DNA of 59,760 nt from Tubiluchus corallicola (taxonomy: Eukaryota; Priapulida; Priapulimorpha; Priapulimorphida; Tubiluchidae), in NCBI GenBank assembly GCA_030141605.1, contig JAQGDQ010001141.1, positions 1 to 59,760 on the forward strand. Reading direction: 5' to 3'. Shown piece by piece: positions 1 to 11,478 of the stretch (positions are counted from its first letter, which is position 1; every line of letters begins with the position of its first letter). The position numbers were made by a program, and so were the translations under genes. A model generated the notes under the pieces. That model had not been told where the DNA came from. It worked only from the letters and a program-made list of their open reading frames with translations, and did no database searches.

Positions 1-385
1 TTGTGACTGTTGTGTCACACAGGAACAGTAGGTGGTTATCAAGACTAGTTTATATCAGAAGCAAACAGATATCGTTTAACTGACGTTTTAAAGCGGTAAA
101 TGTTACATACACTCAGGATTCTACTCAAAAAGAACACAAAGTTGTGACTGTTGTGTCACACAGGAACAGTAGGTGGTTATCAAGACTAGTTTATATCAGA
201 AGCAAACAGATATCGTTTAACTGACGTTTTAAAGCGGTAAATGTTACACTCAGGATTCTACTCAAAAAGAACACAAAGTTGTGACTGTTGTGTCACACAG
301 GAACAGTAGGTGGTTATCAAGACTAGTTTATATAAGTAGCACACAGATATCGTTTAACTGACGTTTTAAAGCGGTAAAGCCGATT
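1..385. repeat. Tandem repeat, ~140-bp unit, about 2.7 copies
   Basis: Near-identical units begin at 1, 142 and 279, each opening with TTGTGACTGTTGTGTCACAC; the third breaks off at about 380. The second unit lacks a 4-bp step (TACA) found in the first. The array probably continues left of the window. The unit start contains a short palindrome, GTGACTGTTGTGTCAC. No coding potential seen. Confidence 0.9.
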
Positions 386-560
386 ATGTAACGAGATATT
401 CACATGCAACTTACGTGATCTTGATGACAGGCTTGTGGCTAGGCAATACTTGTATTACTTGTTTTATGTTCCGTGTTGCTCGATTTGTCTTAGAAATGGA
501 AAGCAGAAAGGTCAGTACAGAATTCACTGCCAAGCTTCCGGCAGGAATTATGAACAGCGA

Positions 561-645
561 AGCTGAAATGAAAAAAGTTTGATGCTGAAATGAAAAAAGT
601 TTGATGCAGAAATGAAAAAAGCTTGATGCTGAAATGAAAGTTTGA
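561..645. repeat. Short tandem repeat, ~24-bp unit
   Basis: Four imperfect copies of a unit like GCTGAAATGAAAAAAGTTTG(ATG), the last shortened. It lies just upstream of a LINE remnant. Confidence 0.8.
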
Positions 646-654
646 TGATGTAAA

Positions 655-1196
655 TTACAAGAAATAGAGACAATTTAACTGAAATGATCAAATAATTGCT
701 TTTGAGAATAGGAAGATTTCTTTGGAAACAAAAATTAGAATATTCTCAGCCTTAGTTGAAACTGTATTTCTGTATAACTCTGAGCTCTGGACATTAAAAG
801 CAAATCATAAAGGCGAAATTACAGAAACATTTTGGGTATTAGATGGCCAAAGAAAATTTCAAACAAAGATCTATATGAAAAAATAAAAGAAGAACCTTGG
901 ACAAGAAAAATAAAAAGATGCCGTTTAAGATGGATTGGGTATATGCTTAGACTACCTGATGATATTCCAGTGAAGATAGCTCTTCAACAAACCATAGAAT
1001 CAGCTAAAAAACCTGCAGGAGGACAAATGTTAACATATTTGAATTTTGCACAGAAAGATTTAAACACTTCAGCATTGATCCTTAGAAATAAATCCACTTG
1101 GGGCATTGCAGCGAGTAGGGAGTCCTGGCATAGGGAGGTGAGCAGAATCATGTCCCTGGACGTATGATTCATTGGATGATGATGATGATGATGATA
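655..1196 (+). mobile_element. 3' end of a degenerate non-LTR retrotransposon
   Basis: Translation of 725-800 gives pieces like KIRIFSALVETVFLYNSELW, the usual 'TKLRI..A.V..VLLYGSE.W' of LINE ORF2 C-termini. 900-960 then gives RCRLRWIGYMLRLPDD, the conserved 'RRLRWLGHVLRMPDD' motif. These pieces are in different frames, so the copy is dead. It ends in a (GAT)n tail at 1176-1196, a common 3' end for such elements. Only the last part of ORF2 is present (5' truncation). The exact clade cannot be told. Confidence 0.7.
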
Positions 1197-1422
1197 GACT
1201 GTCTTGCTGTTCTGATCTTCTTTGATTAAATTCCTAATTAGTTTAATAAATACTATTTTATTATGCACGCATTTGTCTAGTTGCTAATATTATTGTAGCG
1301 TGTAACAGCATCAAGGAAAACGATACTACAGTATTTGATTGGTAACTATAGCCCAGTCTGTAAACTTATTAAAACTCAAGACACGATATAGTGAAGTGTT
1401 GCAAAACATTATTGTTATAGAA

Positions 1423-2030
1423 CATTTAGTACATTTAGTAAAAGAACATTTAGTACATTTAGCAAAAGAACATTTAGTACATTTAGCAAAAGAACATTTA
1501 GTACATTTAGCAAAAGTACATTTAGCAAAAGAACATTTAGTACATTTAGTAAAAGAACATTTAGTACATTTAGCAAAAGAACATTTAGTACATTTAGTAA
1601 AAGAACATTTAGTACATTTAGTAAAAGAACATTTAGTACATTTAGTAAAAGAACATTTAGTACATTTAGCAAAAGTACATTTAGTAAAAGAACATTTAGT
1701 ACATTTAGCAAAAGAACATTTAGTACATTTAGTAAAAGAACATTTAGTACATTTAGTAAAAGAACATTTAGTACATTTAGCAAAAGAACATTTAGTACAT
1801 TTAGCAAAAGAACATTTAGTACATTTAGTTAAAGAACATTTAGTACATTTAGTAAAAGAACATTTAGTACATTTAGTAAAAGAGCATTTAGTACATTTAG
1901 CAAAAGAACATTTAGTACATTTAGTTAAAGAACATTTAGTACATTTAGTAAAAGAACATTTAGTACATTTAGTGAAAGAACATTTAGTACATTTAGTAAA
2001 AGAGCATTTAGTACATTTAGCAAAAGAACG
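1423..2030. repeat. 24-bp minisatellite, about 25 copies
   Basis: The unit is ACATTTAGTACATTTAG(T/C)AAAAGA, with a few 15- to 18-bp short units. Because 24 is a multiple of three and the unit lacks stops in several frames, long open frames exist on both strands: HLVHLVKE-type on + and KCTKCSF-type on -. I treat these as artefacts: the flanks are not protein-like, and no splice or start context stands out. The array directly abuts a solo piggyBac-type end. Confidence 0.9.
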
Positions 2031-2054
2031 GACTACTTTGCAAACACCACAGCA

Positions 2055-2188
2055 AACGTTTAATAACAAATGGCTATTTGATTATTTACAAGATTCTGTT
2101 TCAGTAACACACCACAAGAAGTTATTATCAAATGTGCAAAAGCCAATGCGGCCCTGTAAAAAAAACAACTGCGTAGTGAAAGGGTTAA
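2055..2188. mobile_element. Solo right end of a piggyBac-type MITE
   Basis: The last ~130 bp match, with few changes, the right end of the complete element at 39227-39845. It ends in the same terminal repeat, CGTAGTGAAAGGG, followed by TTAA (2185-2188). No matching left terminus (CCCTTTCACTACG) is present upstream. The homology begins just after the 24-bp minisatellite, so the left part was lost or replaced. Confidence 0.7.
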
Positions 2189-2392
2189 GACACCAAAAAC
2201 TGACACATCTAATCTCTATTTCAACGTAGTAGCGCAAGTGAAAATTTTGCACAGAAAAAACATGCTATAACTACAATTTCTTACTGTCAAAAGGTAGCAA
2301 CACAGTGTAGTTGCCATAGCAACCGAGATCTTCTAAATCAGGCATCACAGTTTTAACTCCCTTATAGCAATACCAAGTATACCTGAAAATAT

Positions 2393-2985
2393 AATAAATA
2401 TGTGTGCAAAAACCATCCATAAGTCATCATAGTTAAAACTACATAATGATACTTCAAAGTAGAATGCACCAAAAATCTGGTCAAATGTCAATTTTTTGTT
2501 TTTTTTATGAAAACAAATGCTAAATATATTGGACATTTATATTCTAGATTCAAATTACCAAGAAAATATGAAAAAATACTAAATTTTATAATCCCACACC
2601 CACTTTTCTGGCTAGAAACTAGTAATTCAATTGAAAAAACTTATATTTTCAAACGTTGACTGTAGTTGATGGAAGCAGTAATTTTGCTTCCGTTTTTTTT
2701 TCTGTTGCCAAGCACAGATCTTGGTCTGGGAGAGTCATTTAATGGATTTAAACATAACACCAACGTGTTTCTGTGAAGTCGGTAGCAACTAGCATTTGTG
2801 CGGTTGCTAAGTGTTTTGTAGAAACACGCAAAAAACAATGGCTGACTTTAACAGTGATTTTCTCGAGGTTATGTTTTTCGGTGCATAGCCTGCACCTCAA
2901 CTTCAACATGGATTATCTCAGCTTAGAAATAAGATAGAGTGATGAGTTTGGTATCAAAATGATCCTCATGAAACATTCAGGTCAC
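2393..2985 (+). repeat. Interspersed repeat, copy A
   Basis: About 590 bp that match the reverse complement of 5868-6437 along their whole length, with scattered substitutions and short indels. A shared anchor is CAACTTCAA(C/T)(A/G)TGGATTATC. No protein-like frame and no clear terminal repeats; probably an old non-autonomous transposon. Region 2190-2392 shows nothing else. Confidence 0.75.
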
Positions 2986-3329
2986 GTCAATTTATTTCAC
3001 TCCAGCAATACATCAACATACAATATTATTGAAACAAAAAGAAACAGTATAGGTAAAAATTTGCCTATAAGGGTATAAGAGTTGCTGTATGGCACAAATG
3101 AGTGAATGAAAGAATGGTTAGGGTTAGTAGACATGATGGAATGGAAAAAAAATAGTAAGATTAGGGAAAGAAAGAAGGAAAAGAGGAGAGGAAACGATCA
3201 CAGTGTATGTTTAATTTACATAGAGCTATATTAAAATAACATTATAATTGATTGGAGGCCGTTAAACCTGAAACAGCGTGAAGTAAGGCCCATGATGTGT
3301 GAGTGTGACCTTTAAAACAAAAGAACAGG

Positions 3330-3435
3330 TAAATGGCCATGTATGTATGTGAGTATGTATGCATGTATGTATGTATGCATGTATGCTTGTATGCATGTAT
3401 GTATATATGTATGTATGTACCTATGTATGTAAACA
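3330..3435. repeat. (ATGT)n microsatellite
   Basis: An interrupted run of ATGT/GTAT/GCAT tetramers, about 100 bp long. The preceding stretch 2986-3330 shows no gene. Confidence 0.85.
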
Positions 3436-3486
3436 GGGAAACTTGTTGCAAACGCCATGCAAACTTGGAAAGTCACTCAGCACGAG

Positions 3487-3975
3487 TCACTGACTAAGAA
3501 CACATATATACATCGACGTGACTTTGGGGTTTCTGAACTGGACCTTGTGAAAAACAACGTACCCGAGCCTTAAGCTGTCCAATTCTGAGCCGACTACATC
3601 ACCATTGAGCTCCAAAAAAGCAAAGTCATTCGACAAATAATCTGGATCGTAAGAAGCTGAAGCATCCATGGTAAGATCGGTATCCTTTCCGACGACTCTG
3701 AACGGTCCGCCATCAATAACAGCAACTAAACCCACGCTTTCAATGAGGAACCAGCCCTAAAGAAAAATGACGTACGACAGTTTACAGTTTTCTATCCAAT
3801 ACAAACATACATAAACAAACAAATAGTTTTTAACAGGTATTTAAAAGATGTTCCTTCTTTTTCGCCTAAAAAGAAGCTTTAGCTACTTCAGCTGATAAGA
3901 ATAGACACTCCAAAAAGCAATGCACATCAAATCCGTGAAGTTTTTAGGGTGCAGGGGCAGCATATGTATATGTGT

Positions 3976-4006
<31 letters not shown>

Positions 4007-7000
4007 TATACATATATATATATATATGTACACATTTCCATATATATATATATATATATGGAAATAGTTTATCAGATACACATGATACCTTAAAATCTCC
4101 TTTCTGAATTGAAAAATAATTTTGTCCATAAAGTTAGTTTATTTCTTGGTCTCTGACTCAGTAATAACAATACAATTCTAAATAACTATGTGTCGTGACG
4201 TTAAAGTTGTTACTGGGGTATTTCGGGGAGAGCCAACAACCGACATTAGCAGCTATATCAGACAATTTTTGTAGTTGCGATGTTCGTGTTAAACAGATGA
4301 AATCACTGGATGAAAACAAGGTTTAACTTTGCTATCTGTATTTTATTCAAAATCATAATCTCATAGTCAATCCACATACACAAGAAAATGGTAAACATAA
4401 TCAACACTAGTAAACAAAAGTTAAAGTAAATCCATCAACCAGTAAATCATGGCACCTGAGTCAAAACGTTATTATAACCAAACCACTGTTTCAGCCCATT
4501 GCCTGTCCTCTAATCTTGCTACCAAGTGTGAAAAACTACTACATTCACAGAGAAGCCCAGTAACCCAGTTCCATACAAACATATAGCAGTAGCAAGTACA
4601 CACATATACTGGAAACTTCCAAGTGTACAAACAGATGTCAGCACTGACTTAGCGGTAATGAAAAAGTAAAGTTTAAAACTACAAATCAAAATTAATAATA
4701 AACTGTAAATTAAATGCACGCATCTGCGACACTATGTACTTACCTGATCACTGTTCTGTATGGTGTGATCTGTCATTTCCACAGTTACCGTAAGACGTAC
4801 AATGTAGCTGCCGGGACGAAGCATTCGCGCGGGTATCGGGAGATGTGTACCGGTACAATTCACATGCGGTAACACAAGCACGTTGTTCTCCGCAGGAACA
4901 TCAAAAAATTCGTTTATCAGAAAAATCTGCCACTTGTTCCGAGTTGAGACGAAGTCCGAGCATTCATTATAAATTATGGACGAGAAAGTTAAAGAAGTGG
5001 AAACTTTGTACGCCGGTGCTGTACGGACGTCGTGACCGGCTCCAATCACGCGTACACGCACGACACATTTGTCTCTTAGTATCTTTACTTTGCTGGATAA
5101 CGTCACGAATGATTCGTTTGTGCCGGCGAGCAAACCAACCACGCGGACGTCATACGTACCAGGTTTAGAGTATTGATGAGAATACGAATAAACACTGCCA
5201 GTCAATGACTGATCTAACAAACTCTCCTGATCCAGAGTCGCATTTTCAATAGGAATAAAATGTTGACAGTTGATTTTGAAAGTAATCGAGTCGCCCATGT
5301 CCCACAATATCTCCGCTTCCCTGTGATTACAGTCACCGTGTAATAAGAAGTGAATAGGAAAACCAACGTAATACCCGTCTTCACTCGATTCAGCAAGAAG
5401 AGATAGTTTTGGGGGCATTTGACGTTTTGGTAGTTTTGGAGGCATCTGTCGCCCTGACCTAGCGCTCACTGTCGTGTCTAAAATTCAAAATGTCCGCAGT
5501 TATCGTCACAAACAAAAATACTTTTCGTTATTTAGAAAGCTATGACCAAAATGCCAAATTTCGTCTAACTTATACTGCAGATAAAGTGAGAATAAACTTA
5601 AATGTTTATGTATTCAGGTTCTGAGCACATTATTCACACAAACTTTCATTTTCAATCATAATGAGTTAGAATGTGTGTTATCTTAGCTTAGAATGTGAGT
5701 ACTGTGGTAATTTTGTTTTTGATGTGTTAGGTTGGCAATTTTTAAATAGTCACAAAACAAAAGTTTTAGTTTTGCAACAAAATTACAAATATATGTGTGC
5801 TTGCATAGCAAAAACATCCGCAAGTTAGCAATTAAGCTTTTCTAGTTGTTCACATATCCTGAATTTACATTTCATGAGGATCATTTTGATACCAAGTTCA
5901 TTGCTCTACATTATTTCCAAGCTGAGATAATCCACATTGAAGTTGAGGTGCAGGTCATGCAATGAAAAATCTAACCTTGAGAAAATCACTGTTAAAATCA
6001 ACCATTGTTTTTTTGTTGAGTTTCTACAAAACACTTAGCAACCGTACAAATGTTGGTTGCTATGGACTTTGCAAGAACACATTGAACTTATGTTTAAATC
6101 CAATAGATGGCTCTTCCTGGTGAAGATCCGGGCTTGGCACCTGAAAAACGACGGCAATATGACTGCTTCCTTGATCTACAATCAGTTTGAAAATAAGTTT
6201 TTTACAATCGCAGTCCTAGTTTCTGGCTAGCAAAGTCAGTACGCTGTTATAAAATTAAATTTTCGAACATTTTCTTGATAATCGATACTAGAATATAAAA
6301 CTCCAATATATTTAGTGTTTGTTTCGATAAAAAACAAAAATTTTTGGTTCATTCTACTTTGAAGCATTGTAACGTAGTTTTAACTATGTCCACGTATGGA
6401 CGGTTTTGGTTTGCAAGCACACGTATAATTAACTAGCTGCTTAATGAGAACTAATTTTCAACAATTTGACTAATGCAGCTGTTGATTTACACCGTACCTA
6501 ATAAAGTTCATCATTACTTATATCCAGGCATGTGGAAGCATCTGCTTTGCTATAATGAAATCTTAGTATATCAAAGTTATAAGCAGTTTTCCCCAGTTTA
6601 GACAGATTTTTAGCAGGTGAACTCGTGGCAAGTTGAAGAGCTGAGTGGAAAGATTTCCACATTTGTGCTGTGGGTTCAATACTAGCTCACTCATTCGCAC
6701 ACTTTGCAGGTTCACTCATAGAAAGAGGATGCCCGAAAGTGGATGAAATATTTCTCCTCCTTCAGTCACCCATCTCAGTAGGACATCATTGATAATAACC
6801 CAAGTTTCGGTCTTGCCGTGAACATCTCTATGAATAGGTTTTCTCTGTGAGTGTTTTTTGTAGCACCGTGTACTGAAGTATTTTACAAGCAAAGAAGAAG
6901 AAAAAATACAATTCTGTGTCTACGAGTTATACAAAGCATTGTAACTAATCAATAATCAAAAATATTGTTGCTACTTCTTCATACCTTACTTAGTGTTTAT

Positions 7001-7489
7001 ACACGAATAGGATTTCTCTGACGACCTGTTTTATGACATTACTTAAACAAAAGCTGTCCCATGAGGCAGCTATGACATTCTTATTGTAGAGTAATCGACT
7101 TCTAATGAAGACTTTGGCAGTTAAAGTTATACGAAGCATTGTAACTACTCAATAATCAAAAATATTGTTGCTATTTCTTCATACCTTACTTAGTGTTTAT
7201 ACACGAATAGGATTTCTCTAATGACCTGTTTTATGACATTACTTAAACAAAAGCTGGCCCATGAGGCATTTATGACATTCACATCACATATATAGAAAAT
7301 TATACATTAAAACCATTAATTTATCAACTGTAGTAGATGTTACTAAACTCATCTAAGTGGCAACGTATAGAAGAAAGTTAGTACCCTCACAGTTGCGTCC
7401 CGTAAACCACGCCACACATCTACAAGAATAACCATCCACTGCCTCTATACACTGGCCACCATTCTGACATGGTTCAGATCTACAATAAA
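3487..7489 (-). CDS. EGF-PKD-REJ receptor gene (polycystin-1 / egg-jelly-receptor type), partial, 3 exons
   Basis: Exon a, 7489..7385, follows a TTTTTTAG acceptor. It encodes one six-cysteine EGF module (CRSEPC-QNGGQC-...-YSCRC-...-GRNC). Exon b, 5477..4744, follows TTTTAG and ends before GTAAGT. It holds a PKD domain (WDMGD near its start, then YSHQYSKPGTYDV) and a further Cys-containing extracellular segment. Exon c begins at 3756 after CTTTAG. It carries the conserved REJ-module opening GLVAVIDGG..RVVG and LTMDASASYDPD. Junction phases agree: a ends in phase 1 and b starts with two bases; b ends and c begins in phase 0. Exon c is open to 3487, but its true donor is unclear and may lie nearer 3600. 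Such proteins are large membrane glycoproteins. The start, signal peptide, GPS, membrane and C-terminal parts are not seen here. Exon b begins with a small duplication, RQMPPKL/KRQMPPKL. Confidence 0.75.
3966..4064. repeat. (TG)n/(TA)n microsatellite with hairpin
   Basis: GT/GC dinucleotides run into two TA tracts. The second is bracketed by CATTTCCATATATA and TATATATGGAAATAG, which form an inverted repeat. It lies within an intron of the PKD/REJ gene. Confidence 0.85.
5868..6437 (-). repeat. Interspersed repeat, copy B, inverted relative to copy A
   Basis: The reverse complement aligns with 2393-2985. It sits in the intron between the EGF and PKD exons; the rest of that intron (6438-7384) holds a tandem duplication and no gene. 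Confidence 0.75.
6600..6700 (+). repeat. Possible tRNA-derived SINE head
   Basis: GTGGGTTCAATACTAGCTCAC resembles a pol III B box (GGTTCRANNCC). It follows a GTGGCAAGTTGAAGAGC stretch that could pass as an A box. No cloverleaf can be drawn and no second copy was found. Weak. Confidence 0.2.
6925..7292. repeat. Tandem duplication, ~155-bp units 210 bp apart
   Basis: Segments 6925-7082 and 7135-7292 are almost identical (AGCATTGTAACTA, then CACGAATAGGATTTCTCT, then GACATTACTTAAACAAAAGC). Non-coding; inside the intron of the PKD/REJ gene. Confidence 0.85.
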
Positions 7490-7619
7490 CTAAAAAACAA
7501 AAAATCAACTCAACACAGATTACTAAATAAACAAGAACGTATCAAGCAATTTTGACGCTCTAGGCAGATAGTTCAGTCCTGCTCATCTGTATGACGGATT
7601 TACGGCTGTTTATATTTGA

Positions 7620-7712
7620 AGGGCAATCATATATATTTATTTCGTATATATATGTATATGTATACGTATATATATGTATATGTATATATACATATATATA
7701 CATAATTGGGTT
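7620..7712. repeat. (TATATG)n microsatellite
   Basis: About 90 bp of mixed TATA/TATG/TACG dinucleotide repeats, 130 bp upstream (on -) of the EGF exon. Confidence 0.85.
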
Positions 7713-7714
7713 TA

Positions 7715-8300
7715 TATATAACCGACGAGGCTACAGCTCCGACGACAGCACCATTTTCGACGATCTATACGTCAAATGTTCGCATCTGGGGGTTTATTTT
7801 TCGAATCGGGCCCACAGGTAGGAACAAGGGCCGAAAAACCTCCAAAAATGGCCATTTTTTGCAAAACTTATACCCCTTATTTCTAGAGATACGGAATGGA
7901 CCACAGCGAGTACTGGTAATGATTGAAGAGCGCATTCAACGGTAGGTGTAACAGTCATATTTAGTTCTCGCGGGAGGGTTACGGCATCATGTGGCGGGCG
8001 TTTTCCCGGACCCAACCACCCTCTGCAAAAAACTGCTCAACCAGCCTCTAGAAAAACTCAATTTGTACAACTGTTTGGGCAAACTGGGAAAAATAAACAC
8101 ACTCACAGAAAGAGGACAAACAGTCTACAAAAGGTCGAAGGTTTCGCTAGGAGAGATGTCCACTAGACGAAACAAGAGAAGTGTATATCAAAGTTCTTTT
8201 TCAACCCCCCTAAGCTGCACGCTATTTGGAACAGCCATTGTCTTCGATCTTGACAAATTTCGCGGCTGTTCCAGACATTATTGTCACCCGCCGTTCTAAT
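7715..8300. other. GC-richer block with unassigned ORFs
   Basis: Clearly higher in GC than its surroundings, with overlapping short frames on both strands, e.g. + 7991-8299 (LLNQPLEKLNLYNCLGKLGK). Possible splice motifs occur on + (TTTCTAG near 7885, GTAGGT near 7940). No family is recognised. It could be a lineage-specific exon cluster or a worn transposon. Confidence 0.25.
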
Positions 8301-8345
8301 ATGGAGATTAAATTTAATGTTCACAGTTGCTATTTAAACTTACAG

Positions 8346-8503
8346 GTTGTTACAATGTTGCTAGCAAATTATTTTAACCTCAAACAAATGTATGACTCTT
8401 CAATGAACAAAACCTGTGATTTTAAAATGCAAGCAAAAATAAACAGTTATGACGAAACTCTAAAGTTAAGTGCTAAGACACTGATAAAGAAAGTAGAATA
8501 CAG
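8346..8503 (+). other. Putative orphan exon
   Basis: An open segment of 158 bp between a good acceptor (TTTAAACTTACAG) and a strong donor (TACAG|GTGAGG). It encodes a charged sequence including KMQAKINSYDETLKLSAKTL. Its phase (0 in, 2 out) does not join the gene starting at 9618, so it cannot be placed in a model. It may belong to an unseen gene or be chance. Confidence 0.25.
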
Positions 8504-9482
8504 GTGAGGTTCTTTTTATATCTCATAAACTTTATTTTCTGAATTAGTAGGGATACAACACATTGCTCTCTATCTCTGTCAAGTCACATGCTTACAATCT
8601 GATCTGTAAAAACCAATTGCCCAGGTAAAATTTTCCATGAAGTAAAAGGAAGCCAGTAATTCAATGAAGGTAAATGTTATGCATACTAGTTCAAGGATGA
8701 AAGTTTAGACCGTATACAAAGAAATAAACTTATTTTATAGACGAAATTTCTTGGGTGGGATTTTTAATATTTTAACAAGAGAATGTAATAATATGACTAT
8801 TGATAATAATTACAAGCTAATAATTAATAAAATCAAGAAATCGTGAGCTTCACGACATCAGTTAGCTATTAATGTTACTAAAATGACACACTAGACAAAG
8901 AAAAGCTGGAAATAAACACGGAAGAAGTGTTTAACATTTTAATAAAATAGCTAACATCAAGTCAAAAAGTAAACACAAACATCATGAAAATTCAAGATTT
9001 TCATTCCAATGTTGAGCGTGACTTGCAAGTCTGTTTTCAGCTAAAGAGACAAATGTTAACAAGTGTAACACGTGTGTTCTAAAAAGAACGTTACCACCAT
9101 TACATCAGTTGTTTCAAAAATTAACAACAACAGATTAATTTAAAAATACCATGTAAAAAAAGATTGAACGTTTTCACTGTACGCTATTTTCAAGTGAAAA
9201 AAACAAGAAAAACGCAAAAGTGATCAGTAAATACTTATTTTCTTTTCATGTGAAGACACTCCACAGTAGTAAAACAAAACATCGTGTTTTTTCTTTCCTC
9301 AGTTGGGGGATTTTTAAATGGCTTTTATTGTACCAATTCTTAACATGTACTTAGAATGTTATAAATACTTGCAGATAAAACTAGCAAACTACGTACAAGG
9401 ATTTATTTTTCTAGATATGTTTCATAATTTCACTTTCTAACTGTAACTGTAACACTTAGTAACAGTAGCATATTTTGAGTGA

Positions 9483-9617
9483 CCAATGATCCTTGTCTGG
9501 GCTATGTGTATAAAAAAATGATGACCCGCAAGCCAGCAATAAACTACATGTAATTGGTATTATTCAATAATCAACCCCAAAACAAAACGAGTGACGTCAT
9601 CGAATGATGTCACTGAA
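9483..9617 (+). promoter_or_regulatory. Core promoter with CCAAT, TATA and CRE motifs
   Basis: CCAAT is at 9483-9487 and TATAAAA at 9509-9515. A perfect CRE palindrome, TGACGTCA, lies at 9592-9599, and a variant, TGATGTCA, at 9605-9612. All lie within 135 bp of the first ATG (9618) of the four-exon gene downstream. By position, the start site should be about 9540, which would put the CREs in the 5' leader. Control by CREB/ATF/CREM-type bZIP factors is inferred. Region 8504-9482 is AT-rich and shows no gene. Confidence 0.5.
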
Positions 9618-11465
9618 ATGCCACGGCAACAACTCTCTTATGATGTAACAGTTTCAAGTAAACTACCGAGTGAGACACACGCTTTTAAAACGTCGCCCCA
9701 CTCATATTTAACAAAAGAATTATCAAAGCGTTTCAATTTCAAAAATGCCGCGCAGGTATGCAGTAGCAACGACCCGTTTACCACCCGGGGTCACGGTGCA
9801 TCCGCCACCCGGAGATCCTCCAGGGAGGATCTTCCCTGCGCTAGATGGAAGGGTAAGCCATTTCATTTCGCATTTTATTAAGAGATCTTGACAAGAAGAA
9901 AACATTTGTGACATTTAATCCTTCTGGTATTTTGAGTTCATAAACATTTTATTTATCGATTTTGTTGAGTTTGGGGCTGTTAAATGCAAGCCAAGCAGTT
10001 TATAACATAGCAACTCTATGTTGATAGTTGCTATAGAGATCATAATTGTGCGTTTTGTTGCAACTAGGCTCAGCATCTGAGTACAAATTTTCTGGTTGTC
10101 AAGTCACACAAAACAAAGCATGACGTAAGCAAATAGAGCTTAGGTTCTGACAGTAAACTTACAGTATTATTAATACAGATTTATGCAATGATATGCCAGC
10201 GCAAATAACTAGCCGCCTACGCTAAAATGTTGATTAAATTGCCTCCATTGATTGATCGCATTTCTAGGCACAAGTCCCAAGAAGGAGGCCATTGGAAGTG
10301 CAAGGAAGAACAGCCTCAGTGCATACCAGACCATCAGGAGTGCAGCTGTAAGTCTAAACCTTTTGACTCCCTTGAACGGTGATAATTTTACGATTAAACA
10401 TATCAACACTTCACATAAAGTTGTATCAAAGATCCAACCAGCCACAAACTAGCAGTTGCCTAAACATCATTTCTTGAAACTTTAGAGGTGAAAAAACTGT
10501 ACTTGACGTTTAGTTAGAACTGAAGAACTTGTTGCCTATTAGTATTTAGCAAATCAACAACTTGGCCAGCCAATGAAAGTAAGACAGTCAGCAGTCATTC
10601 ATTCATTTGGCTGGTCTGTAAGTAAGTAGTTAATCAATCAGTCAGTCAGCCAGTCAATAAGCAGTTAATCCTTCAGTTAGTTAATCAGTCAGTCAGTAGT
10701 ACTAGTCAGTCAACCAGTTAACAGTATTTCACTCAGTTAGTCAGTCAGTGACAGCCAACCAACCAATCAGGTCAACTAGACTGCTTGATGAGTAATCACA
10801 ATCGCAATAACTAATAAGTTTTAGTATCTTTGTCAAAATTGCAGTCCGAATGTGCCCAACACACCAGCAAGAAGAGCTTATCGTCACCTATGCCACAGCA
10901 GCGCAAGACAGCAAATGTATGTCTTAGATAGAGGAGATGCGTACCACCTGCCTCCAATACACACAACAACAAGCCTTTGTGGCAGCAAAAAGACCTTGTG
11001 TGAGCGGAGCTTGCCTCCCGGGGTATGTGTCGTTCCATGTATTATTTGATTGTATATATGTTCAAGTGTAATTAACGCTAAACTAGATCCTTTGTCGAGA
11101 ATTAGTAACTAGTTATGCATAACTTCAAACTTTCAGCTTTTTTTTGGAAAGGACCGCCTTTTAAACAACTTTTAACTATTTAACGAAAACGGAAGCTGAA
11201 AATATCAGGTTTTACTGCTGGAGGTTCTGGATGGTTGTCCTAAAGAAAAATTTACCTGAATTTTGTATTGATCCAGTCAGTTATTGCAAATTTTTTAGAG
11301 AAAAACCACTTATAGAGATACTTCAGGGAACTGACTAATACAATTCAATTATTTATTATCTCCGTTAGAACGATAAAAATACAGTATAAAGAATACATGG
11401 AATATTTTGAAGCAAAGGAGAAGGGCAGCGAAGAACCCGTAGGTTATCAAGTCAGCCACCCTTAA
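9618..11465 (+). CDS. Novel 155-aa protein, four exons
   Basis: Exons are 9618-9852, 10268-10347, 10845-10916 and 11385-11465 (stop TAA). Each junction has GT/AG ends (GTAAGC, GTAAGT and GTATGT donors; TTTCTAG, ATTGCAG and ATACAG acceptors). Phases agree throughout (1, 0, 0), giving one frame without stops. The protein starts MPRQQLSYDV and is basic and Ser/Thr-rich in the middle (SPKKEAIGSARKNSLSAYQT). It ends with a Tyr/Glu-rich helix-like tail, YKEYMEYFEAKEKGSEEP. No signal peptide, membrane segment or Cys pattern is seen. I do not recognise a family. Small, basic, Ser/Tyr-rich proteins of this sort occur among axonemal or sperm proteins, but that is only a guess. Start choice: the first ATG after the TATA/CRE region; the frame is open upstream to the CRE without another ATG. 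Confidence 0.6.
10560..10775. repeat. (CAGT)n-rich simple sequence
   Basis: Degenerate CAGT/TCAG tetramers in intron 2 of the 155-aa gene. Confidence 0.75.
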
Positions 11466-11478
11466 ATAGTTATGATTA

